Made by a program: the position numbers and the translations under genes
Shown: positions 38,885 to 49,240 of the stretch, one piece after another
Layout of the letters: each line of letters begins with the position of its first letter
Numbering within the stretch: the stretch's first letter is position 1
The notes under the pieces: model-generated
Told to the model about the DNA's origin: nothing
Seen by the model: only the letters and a program-made list of their open reading frames with translations
Databases searched by the model: none
DNA from: Chondrilla cf. caribensis
Taxonomy: Eukaryota; Porifera; Demospongiae; Chondrillida; Chondrillidae
Direction: 5' to 3'
Length of the DNA: 64,000 nucleotides
Assembly (NCBI GenBank): GCA_964020155.1
Contig: OZ026554.1
Span: forward strand, 1,541,747-1,605,746

Positions 38885-40915
38885 ATGAAGGGAGCATTCT
38901 TATTCCTACTAGCCCTGGTGCCATTCATTCTGCTGAGTACCGCAGGTATAAAGTTGATGATGTATGTATAATAATTATTGTTTTAATATTCTCTTGAGGG
39001 GACAGGGTACTGTTTTGTACATGCATGTATGTATACAGTGATATTGAAATAACATATATAATATCATTAATTTTATACCTAACTGTAGATGCCAGTTGTA
39101 TAACAACACTTGTTCCAGCAGGCAGAATCAAGTTTGGATCCAATTGCCAATGGTTCTTGGGTTATGACAACAGTGATTTATGCTTTGTTGGACCCAGCCC
39201 ATTACATCAGAACTGGTACTTCGTCTATTTCTCCTCAAAGCCTGGACAATTTATGATCGTCAGTCATCCAATTCCTAATAAGGCACTCATAGTTGAATGC
39301 ACACCTTCCTGCATTTGCAAACTGAAAATAGTACCAATTCCTCAATTGTACCCTGGCTGGGCATGTCCAGCTGGAATAGGATGTGAATATTTCTTCACTA
39401 AAGAAGTCAAAGGAGCACTTATTGCCATCAAAAGTGTTATCAAACCTTGCAAGCATTCAATCACTGTCTTAAGTAATGGATTTGTTAATGTGACACAGTT
39501 TGTCGGCTCATATAACCAGCTCTTCTGTGAATGTCCGGTAAGTGACATATACAACACAGCATGAAGGATTTGGTTATGTATTCGATTTGTGGTACAGTGC
39601 ACTGCAAATAATGTCAGCAAATTGAATTGAAAATGCAAAATATAACATTAAGTTTACTTTCAAGATTGTTTATAATTCAAACTATTAAGGGTTGTCAGAA
39701 AAAAACCATCATATTTCATCATTTGATACTGTATACATATTTCATTTCATCTCATTCACAGAATGATCCAATAGTCACACCAACACCTAAGGTCTGTGAC
39801 AGGCCTCTTGGATTGACACAACATGAAGTTGTTGGGAGAATCAAGAAAGCACCTGACTGCCACCAATTCCTCGGCTACAGCAACTACACTTGGGCACTGT
39901 CCCTTCAAGGACCAAGTCCTGTACATCAACACTGGTCTTTCTTTAGTGGCTCTGCATCTACTGATGGGTCATTCATGATAGCTACCTACCCAGCTCCAAA
40001 CAAAGTCTTAAAAGTTGAATGTTCGGTTCCCTCCAGAAAGATTGCTTTGAGAGGAGCCGCTTCTACATCCTGTTCTCTGAAGCTAGTGAATGCGCCTTGC
40101 CCACTGGTGTATGAGACAGAATTCTGCTTTCCAGGAGAAGAGTACATGTTCACTAAAGTCAAACCGGATGGTCAAACATTCGTGATCAAGAGCGTTCTCA
40201 GACCTGATTTGGCTATCACCATTGATGCAGCTAATAATGTTCTTCTTGGCACATCAGGGCAGACTTTCTGCTGTCCTCCAATACAGGTTAGCATTCTGTG
40301 ACTTTTATTACAATAATATTGCATTGTCTTTTTGATATTGATGTGACATATAGGATTCATACATGTCTTACACTCACTATTATGTGATAACTAGTAGATT
40401 AAGTGTAAATTTGTCTAAAAACATAACAAATTAGTTGTGATATATATGTGCAAGCTGCAGCAGGACATTATCCAAAGAAACAACCACACATTGTACTCTC
40501 AGTGCTGTTACGGTAGTACACACAAGTACAGCTAACAGGCTACAGAAAGGCAGTAACTGTTGCCATACTGTATCACCTTTACACAGTATAATATAATATG
40601 CTTGTGTATTAGTCTAAGTCTAAGTAATAATACACTTACCCTGCTTTATATTGTAACAGTTCACTTGGTACTAAATTAATTCTTGGAAATGAATCAATTG
40701 CCTGAATTTTTCTGAATCAGACAATATGGCATACTGCAACTTTACAATGTAATAGTGAATTATCACTGCTATATGTATTTACATGTAAATATGCATACCA
40801 TATGCTGTATAATATTACATATACTCTATTTTTATGCATACAGCCAACACCAACAGTCACTGTGACCATTCCTACTGAAACACCCACAGTAGAGAAATAC
40901 AGTGGATATCGTTGA
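38885..40915 (+). CDS. Secreted two-domain beta-trefoil-like protein, gene E
   Basis: Exons 38885-38945, 39089-39537, 39762-40286 and 40844-40915 (phases 1, 0, 0) encode 368 residues. The signal peptide is identical to that of gene D. Domain 1 (21-170) keeps the frame G-R-I-K-F...F.I-V-S-H-P...A-L but has Q-N-W instead of Q-H-W at 61-63. It also has different cysteines: A-S-C-I, W-A-C-P, G-C-E-Y and K-P-C-K are new, while D's D-D-C, F-F-C and E-L-C are absent. Domain 2 (171-345) and the Thr/Pro tail (346-368, ending YSGYR) differ from D at only a few residues. Intron 2 is about 160 bp shorter than in D. The role is inferred as extracellular binding. Confidence 0.8.
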
Positions 40916-42600
40916 AAGGGTAAATTTAAGGTATGTTAATTGTGTGACATATAATTATGTATAGATGACCTGGCACATATAGCTATCATGTGAAATGTAT
41001 ATTTATATCTACATGGTCCTTAGTTAGTCCTACATGTGGCTCATAGTATCATAGTGATTCCACTGATTTCTGATAGCAGAGTGCAATACTACACCATGAA
41101 GGACAATTTGATGTCATTCTACATTAGTGAACCATTTTGGTCAAGCAATTAACATAATATCTTGCACGCATGTTGCTGGGTCACTTTAAATTCTGAACCA
41201 TAATTATATGTATTGTATTACAATCATGTATATTTTATATGTTTTATAGATACTGCATGAATGAAAGAAAATTCAATACTTTACTAAAGGAATATATAGA
41301 GCTACTACAAACTTGATCAAATTCACGCAAATTACATGAACATTGCATCATAGGCACAGAATTTTGTAGCTGTACTGTTATCATAATCCAATAATAATAT
41401 GAATCGGTGCAATTCACGCCAAGTGTTAACCATTCGAAAGGTTAATTGCTTGTCTAAGATCATCTTCATATTATAAACCTCCATTTGTAAACAGAAATTT
41501 ATGCACAATGTTATAGAAAATTTATTACAATAAAATGATAATGTGGGAGTGGACCAAGTGAACAAAACTGAATTAATTCTAATAAAACGTAAATGCTGGA
41601 TGCATATGCCTGAAATTCAGAGGCCAAAACCCCACGTTGAGGCAAGGTGGAATACAGGTTATTCTGATGTCTTACAAGTTACTACACCTGGTGCAGTAGC
41701 ATTTACTAGGGCTGAGTGATTGGTACTTTGCAGATGTAGCATGATGGTGAATATAATAAGTCACACAATAGGATTACATCGGAAAGCCTAATATATTAAT
41801 TTCATATATAGTCAATGAACACAATATGTGGATGCCTTTTATGATTTACACTCATGATATAAATTAAATGTGAAATATTAAACCACTTAATACATTGTAT
41901 TCCCTATCTATAAATTATAGTAGTTATAATCCAACGAGAGGATGGTAGCTGTAATAGAATATAACACCAAAGCAGAGCTAAGATTGAGTAATTCTATTAG
42001 GCTACCATCCGAGTAATTGGGTGATAACTATTTTGTCTTCTGTACAAAATCATTCTTACAGGATCAAACTACTGACAGCAGAGAGAAGTAAGTCAGCGAC
42101 AAAATAATCTATCTATCTATCTATCTATCAATCTAGTATCTAGTATCTATCTAATAGTATCTATCTATCTATCTATCTATCTATATATATATACAGTATA
42201 TATATTAATAGAGAGATACCTAGATAAATATCAACTATACATAATAATAAAAATAATATATAATTTAGAACCTGTTCTATTACAGGCCAACAAACAAAAC
42301 AAAACACTAATATAAAATTAATATAAATATTAAATAAATTCACTTCTATAGTAGATGAGCTGGGGCTGTTCTTATGCATGCTTGATCAATTTGCATGTTC
42401 AATTAAAGATAGCTATACTTCCAGTCTAATGTGTTGATAGCAGATTAGCATGTCCATCATGCAACAGTGCATAATACAGATTTTGACTACTCAATCGGAA
42501 ATGTCTTTACAATTATAAACATCTTCAGTTCTTATTACATTCTTAGGTAAAGGTTATCAAAAATAAGGGTAATCATAACAACCCTTAAGAGAAGAGTGAT
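40916..42600. other. Noncoding stretch after gene E
   Basis: The 3'UTR (AATAAA near 41530) and AT-rich sequence colinear with unit D. It contains the (TATC)n tract listed separately. Confidence 0.5.
42104..42190. repeat. (TATC)n microsatellite
   Basis: An interrupted CTAT/ATCT tetranucleotide tract running into a TA-rich run. Unit D has an (AAT)n stretch instead at the equivalent place. Confidence 0.85.
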
Positions 42601-42782
42601 TTCAGAGCCTTGTGGTCTGTGTACACGTGACATGTGTGACTGTACAGATACTGCCGGAAGTGCTTTACTGACCAAACAACGGCAAGCGCCTCAAGTTCCT
42701 ATACCCCTTGTGCTTCCGCTTGCAATACGTCGGGCCGTATCCCCGCCGGAAATACCATCATCGGGTGTCTCCGAATACTTCT

Positions 42783-43471
42783 GTCCCTGTCAGCAGGTCG
42801 TTGTAAGCCTTCCAACTCCCGTACCAACCTGGCATCGCCTTCCTCCCATTTAAGACGCTCCTGTTCCAACGTACGATACTTCTCGAGCTTGAACTCGCTC
42901 CTCTTTCTATCTCAACTCTTCTGTCGTTTTTCGTGTTGTTCCTGTATTTGTACGATCGTCCCTTTCTCTCTCTACACTTCGACCTCCAACTCGCATATTC
43001 TAGTCTCCTGGCTCGTTTAGAATTCCACCTGCCTATTGGCCTGGAGATCTGTCACTTGCTCATACAGCTTTCGCAGCTGAGCCACCTCGCTATGGAGCTC
43101 CTTATGGTGGCCCCTAAGGACACTTTCCGCCGCGACCGAATCGCCCTATTCGCTCGCTTCGGTCAATTCGCTAACATCTTCGGATGAATCGGCAATACCA
43201 TCTCCGCACGTTTCTGTCCCCTGTCAGCAGGTCGTTGTAAGCCTTCCAACTCCCGTACCAACCTGGCCTCGCGTTCCTCCCATTTACGACGCTCCTATTC
43301 CAACGCACGATACTTCTCGAACTCAAACTCGCTCCTCTTTTTATCCCAACTCTTCTGTCGTTCTTCGTGTTGTTTCTGTATTTGTACGATCGTCCCTTTC
43401 TCTCTCTACACTTCGACCTCCTACTCGCATATTCTATAGCCTCCTGGCTTATTTACAATTCCACCTAACCG
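42783..43471 (-). repeat. Tandem duplication within the coiled-coil remnant (period about 431 bp)
   Basis: CTGTCCCTGTCAGCAGGTCG at 42781 recurs at 43212, and the following roughly 250 bp match closely in both copies. Unit D has one copy only. Between the copies are about 100 bp of GC-rich sequence (43110-43200) with no match in D. Confidence 0.75.
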
Positions 43472-43681
43472 CTCGGTCTCCTCTTGCTTGGCCTGGAGAT
43501 CCCGTAGGGCTTGCTCATACAGTTCTCGTAGCTGAGCCACCTCGCCACGGAGCTCCTTCTGTCCATTGCTGCACGCGCCCGCTGTCTTCGCCGCCCGGAG
43601 CTTGGCATTCTTGGCCTTTAGCCGCTCTAACTCCAACTCCGCAGTGTCCAGCGCTAGTACTAACGATTCCACCCATGACAT
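43421..43681 (-). CDS. Coiled-coil ORF, probably mobile-element derived (unit E)
   Basis: 86 residues from the ATG at 43679-43681. The start, MSWVESLVLALDTAELELER, is followed by heptad-like Leu spacing with Lys/Glu/Arg/Gln, ending GGYRICE. It is better preserved than the unit-D copy but cut short compared with the coding similarity that continues further left. GC content is much higher than in neighbouring DNA. There is no membrane segment and no zinc finger. It is probably the N-terminal fragment of a multi-copy element protein (gag-like or otherwise); that origin is inference. Expression is doubtful. Confidence 0.4.
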   Translation of the reverse strand: MSWVESLVLALDTAELELERLKAKNAKLRAAKTAGACSNGQKELRGEVAQLRELYEQALRDLQAKQEETERLGGIVNKPGGYRICE

Positions 43682-43857
43682 GCTAATTGAATATATTAGT
43701 GTTTAAGAGTGTCATGACTTATAACGGGCTGGCTTGGGCTTAATGCCTGTTCATAGGTGATATTTTGCAAAACATTAGTATGTGTGGTATAGGCCGCCAT
43801 TTTTTGCGTCATCCCTATACACAGAGTGCTATTGTCATCTATGATTAGAAACATTCT

Positions 43858-44345
43858 AATGTGATAGTCATAGCCAAATAGTACCTGTTGAGGTGCATGT
43901 ACAATACATGAGTATGTATTATGGGCATTACATGTAATACACCTTAACAGGCATTAGTTGGCTATGAGCATCCCACTATACAACACAATGGAGAAATAAT
44001 ATATGAGGGATAGTTTAGCAAAACTGGTAATACTTCACAGTTAGCTTCTCAACCAATCAGATTGTTTGAAGGGAATAATGTTAAATTTACATTTTCAACG
44101 TAGTACAATACAGCAGGTTTGGCGTCAGTGAGACAGGTGGGACCTAATTACTAATACCACTAGATGTTCCTTCAGATAATTACTTCACTTCCTGGTAGTC
44201 CATCAAGACAGGTCAACACAAGGACCTCAGTGATATCTACAGTATTACTACAGTGCCCAAAAATAGTCATTGATCATTGTCCATACAAAATACATATATT
44301 ATAATTAGCCCGTTTGTCTGAAAATACTGGCTAATTACACACACA
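43858..44345 (+). mobile_element. Foldback-type dispersed element
   Basis: The left end AGTCATAGCCAAATAGTACC is mirrored about 120 bp later by ATTAGTTGGCTATGAGCATC. About 370 bp of family sequence follow, ending TGTCTGAAAATACTGG. An inverted copy is at 32280-32760. It is nonautonomous. Confidence 0.6.
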
Positions 44346-44514
44346 TATTATAGATCTATTATAATCAGTATTATGAATTTATTATTAAGTTTTACAATCA
44401 GGGTGAGATAAAATGAAGAATTGGATCGTGCATGGTTAGTGAGTTACATGTATGGACTTTTAACATCTAGAAAACAGACATAGCCAGTACAGACAGATAA
44501 ATAAAGGAGCATTG

Positions 44515-45115
44515 TAATTTGAGCAAACAACTGTTACTGGATAACAGAATGGCATGTTGTGCAATCAATCAGAATTATTAAATTAGCGTATCAGCTGAGA
44601 GGTTACTTGAACATGATGTCATTGCTGAAGCTGTATAGTTCACATGGTGGTAAAATTGTTTTATGAACTATATCAAAGTGGTAGAAATCCAAGCTGTCTG
44701 AAATCAATTGGAAGTTATAATTAAGCGCACAACCTTTACCATCAGCAGGGAAGGCATTCACAGTGATTCCACAAAGCATTGTAACCCAAGCCAACCACTG
44801 TGACAGTTACTGAATAACAACACGTGAACATGATGTACAATCAATCACATTATTGAATTTAGTGCATATGTTGGTTAAGTGGTTACGCATGATGTCACAA
44901 TTGAAGCAGTAGAGTGCACCAGTGGTAGGATAGTGCTATGAACTATATCAAAGTGACAGAAATCTGAGCTGTCAGTATTAACTGGAAGTTATGCACACAG
45001 CCTTTATCGACAGTGCTGAAGTGGCAAAAGTGTTTGCCACTTCAGCCTTAGCAGAACATGGGAAGAACACAGAAGACAGGACACACCATAGGATGGATCC
45101 AGATATTTATATACA
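44515..45115 (+). repeat. Two copies of the hairpin-containing dispersed element
   Basis: Partial copies (44515-44740, 44770-45115) with the GATGTCAC...GAAGCAGTAGAG motif. The second includes the perfect 14-bp-arm hairpin at 45015-45046 (GCTGAAGTGGCAAA, loop AGTG). Confidence 0.65.
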
Positions 45116-45159
45116 CATTACAGTTATTCATCATACTATCATGCATATTATCTGCTGTT

Positions 45160-45560
45160 GCTCAGCTTTGATGATTCTTAATAACTATATTTTCAATTAC
45201 CACTATGTGAACTCTATACTGCTTCTCACCATACACACTGTATCATCATCTCAGTCTGCAATGCACAGAATTAGGTACTATATACAATATACACACAGTG
45301 CATGTTACTAAGCCTCCTCACTGTCTCACTCACGGATCCCGGAACTGTGTATGTCTTATTGTTCATATCTTATTGCTACCAGTTATTCGATATAAGTTAC
45401 CATTGTTACAACAGTGCTGATGCTGCATGTTCTCTGCGCATTGTCAAATTCTCAATCCTGAATACTTCCAACTGGATGACTACATGTACAAGAAGATGGT
45501 GATTGAGTCAGACATAAAACATTAATAATACCTCTAATACTAGGTCTTTGTGGCATGACA
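45160..45560 (+). repeat. Dispersed element (GTCATCAAAATACATC family), 5'-truncated copy
   Basis: It matches the second half of the element at 20950 onward, from TTGCTCAGCTTTGATGATTC to CAACTGGATGACTACATG. Confidence 0.65.
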
Positions 45561-45779
45561 TGCTGGATATCAATTAGAAATAAGGCTTTAGTCAAGACAT
45601 AGTACAGTGACTGTATAAGAAGATTGTGGTTGACATATACACATTAATAATAACCCCTAATCCTATGCTCTTTGTAACACAAGATTTTGGCTACTCCTTA
45701 CTACAACACCTACTAGCTGTTACTTCACAGTGCTCAGTAAACATAGCAGTGTTTTATGGTGTTATTAGATAGTATCTGT

Positions 45780-47100
45780 GGGATCATTGAGGCCAATAGA
45801 ACCTGTCAAGGTGCATGTATGATACATGCATGTGCATGTATTAGGGGTATTTCATGTATAGCATGTACAACACGTATATGCACCTTAACAGGTATTTGTT
45901 AGCTATGATCACCCCACTATGCAACACAATTGAGGTAAGTATAGGGAGAGGCGGTTTAGCAGGAGTGGTGATTATTTCACATACACCTTTCAACCAATCA
46001 GATTGTTTGAAGGGGATTGTGTCAAATTTATAAATTTTCAACCTTTACAATATGAACACAGGACTTCTAGTGATATATACAGCATTACTGCAGTGCACAA
46101 AATAATAATTAGTCATTATAGGTTATTGTCCAGACATATTATCAGCCATTTTGTCTGAAAATACTGGATGATTATAGATCTATTGTACTTATTATTAAGT
46201 TTCACAATGATATGGAGAGAAAAAAAATTAAGAATATGGGTTTTGCAATTGGTTAGTGAGTTAGAGGTAATAGCTTGTTAACATCAAGAAAATTGACATT
46301 GCAGTACAGTCAGTTAAATAGAGATTTAAACAACAAATTATCAACAATTCTACTGTCCTATGAAGTTCAATGTAGCTTAAAAACAAATTATGATACCAAA
46401 AACTACAATACAACATAATAGAAAATGTCCTTACAATTGAATAAATATTGCGAATCTTCAATTAAATACAGGAAATGGAAGCCATAACAACCCTTAGAGG
46501 AGTGATGCCTTTGACAGGACTTTCCCACATTCTTCCATCCCTGGTTCCTACTAATCAGCACAGCGATTCCATAAAACATTGTAATTTGAGCAAACCACTG
46601 TCAGGACTTGTGGTGCAACCCATCAGATTTAGTGAATTCAGTGAGTCAGCTGAGAGGTTAATTGGGCATGATGTCACTGCTAAAGCAGTAGGGTTCACAT
46701 GGTGGTAAGATTGTGTTGTGAACTACATCAAAGTGATGAAAACCTGAGCTGTCTGAAATCAATTCTAAGTCATGTGTACAACCCCTAACAACAGCAGGAG
46801 AAGGTCGTCCTCATAATAATAACGTAATATGTTGGTACATTTCATGATCAAAATTGGGAAACACATCAACGATCACCAATCAAAGTCACAGGTTTAGCCC
46901 AATCCTGTCCACACATATCCAGTGTCACATGGAGTGGTAAACCTAGCTCAGCATGCCCATCTTATCTGCCTAATAATATTGTCCATATGCGTATCTCCAT
47001 AATGTTTGCATGGACGAGCATGTGTTGTGAGTGATACGTCTTGTGTCAACTTGTAGGGTTTCTGTCTTAAGCATAATATATCATTTAACCTTCCTATCAC
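45780..47100 (+). repeat. Repeat block shared with 34110-35400
   Basis: A foldback element at its left end, then sequence colinear with the unit-E block. No gene is supported; short open frames are not conserved. Confidence 0.65.
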
Positions 47101-48940
47101 TTTATTATGTTGTCATAATAATGGTATAATAAAGTTACCACAACATATAATCATCCTTTGAATAAACATCGTCCATAACATAATATTATGAAGATGGCCA
47201 GGTTTAATGTTAATTATCACTCAGCTTTTGATCTTGTTTCTCTCTTATTTGTGTGTGTAAGCTTGATTATTTGAGCAGCTTCACTGCCGTTTTGCTTGAG
47301 TCTTGTAGGCAATTATTTCAGTCAAGTCACATCAAATCACTTCTGAATCAGTTACTTGTTGAATGCATGTAGCTGCGATGTGAGTTATCCCTCTTCAGGT
47401 CACAGTTACACAAGCACAAACATCCATGTCATTTGTGTAATAGATGTATATCCCTGTGGATAGGCCAAAGGCTGGATGGAAATACTTACAGATGAGGCAA
47501 CACACATGTACTATACTACAAACATTGTATACATACCACACTGGAGTAATGTCTCTTGCAGGTACTTCCCTATACATTCCTTTGAACTTTGTCTCCCATA
47601 CTAATGAGTACAGTGATTCCAAAAAGCATTGTAAGCCAAGCCAACCACTGTGACAGTTACTGAATAACAACATGTGTACAAGATGTAAAATCAATTACAT
47701 TATTAATTGAATTTAGTGCATGTGTGGGCTAAGTTGTACAGCATGATGTCACTATTGAAGCAGTATAGCTCACCAGTGGTTAGATGTGCACGAACTATTA
47801 TCAAGCTGACAGAAATCTGAGCTGTCTGTATCAACTGGAAGTTATGCACACAGCCTTTAACAACAGTGCTGAAGTGGCAAAAAAGTTTGGCCCTTCAGCC
47901 TTAGCAGAACATGTACAGAAGATAGGACACCCATAGGTTGGACCAGATAGAAGTACTACACACCTATAGGGACAAGAGATGTCTGCTGGAGTCATGGACA
48001 ATTCAAAGAGAGGAACACTCCTCGTGCACAATTCACATGATAACAATATTTCAACAGAAAACCCCTTGATTTACGTAATATTATAACTTAATATAAATTA
48101 TTCTTACATTACCCACTCATCACAAACTCGCACACACTTGTACTCAACAATGCACATACACTCTTGTAGTCACACCACTGGTGAAGGTATACAGCAGTCA
48201 GATGCCAAAATGTTTAGTGCAATACATTTCTGTGGCTATAGGACACATGTTACACATAAATTTGTTACTTTTGCTGGGTTAACAATACCATGTATATGCA
48301 ATAATAATGTAAACACTGATTCACAATTAAGTGACCAAAAGCACAATAATATGATTGGGATCATTGCCATTTTTGGATAGGTTCAGTGGAAATCACTAGC
48401 CACAGGGAGGTTTCCATGGCTAGTGATTTCCATTGAAGATATCCATAGTAAGTCACCTAGCCCAGCAACCCTATTTCCAACTATCATGTATATCATCCAA
48501 GCACTGAGTGTTCATTTCACCTTACTTTTAGAGTGTGAGGATGCAGTGATCAGGGATGATGTCAGTACACATTCATCTTAATGTAGCCCCTGAGCATTAG
48601 CTGTATTACATATGTCCTTGGCAAATTAATATTGTTGCAATGTACATCTATATTATCAATATATTATATACATACATATAATATATATACCGCGTGTACT
48701 ATGTAAATATAAGTGCACTGGGTTGGTAGCTTCCTTTCATTAACTATTATATCATGTTCAGTACATTGTGTTTGGCTCCTCCAGAATCCCCATATGTTGA
48801 ACCATCCATAATATCATATTGCAACCACCACTGATAGATGTGAAGACTTGCTTTCATGTTTCCTTTATTCTCTGAGAACCTGGTCCACTCTAATGAGGAA
48901 GGTTATTCCAGAGTCAGCTGAGGAGCAGTCCCAATAACAG
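47100..48940. repeat. Repeat-rich stretch with inverted partner at 30.4-32.0 kb
   Basis: A hairpin-element copy at 47615-47960, then 47980-48660 matching 30420-31330 on the other strand. From about 48750 it resembles the sequence upstream of genes D and E (23760-23950). No gene. Confidence 0.6.
48387..48432. repeat. Perfect 16-bp inverted repeat
   Basis: TGGAAATCACTAGCCA, 14 bases, then TGGCTAGTGATTTCCA. The partner at about 30595-30655 has a degenerate form of the same hairpin. Confidence 0.8.
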
Positions 48941-49110
48941 GATGTGGTATTGTAGAAGTGCTATGTGGTACTTTAGTTTACATAGTTTCCATATAAATGA
49001 GTATAATATACACTGTAGTAGTGGAAGATTCAAATTGAATTCCCCACTTACTGTCAGGTCACATGTACCAATCAAACAGCAGATAGTAGGTCTCCAGCAA
49101 ATGACAGAGA

Positions 49111-49120
49111 CTATAAAAGA
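49111..49120 (+). promoter_or_regulatory. TATA box of gene F
   Basis: CTATAAAAGA, 130 bp before the ATG at 49241, preceded by ACCAATCAAA (about 49068), as in D and E. Confidence 0.75.
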
Positions 49121-49240
49121 ACTGAAACGCTACTCAAACAGCAACAGAATTGGTTCGAAGAGAACCTTGAGAACTAAAGACATCAAGAATTTGAATCCGT
49201 CATAGAAGAGAAGAAATTTCAAATCGTACAGCCTACCAAT

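Larger units (their letters stand above)
32825..43840 (+). repeat. Segmental duplication, unit E (about 11 kb)
   Basis: The counterpart of 20940-29960. Noncoding parts are nearly identical over long stretches (for example 36.0-38.6 against 22.6-25.3 kb). It contains an extra block at 33970-35600 made of foldback and hairpin elements. Confidence 0.85.
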
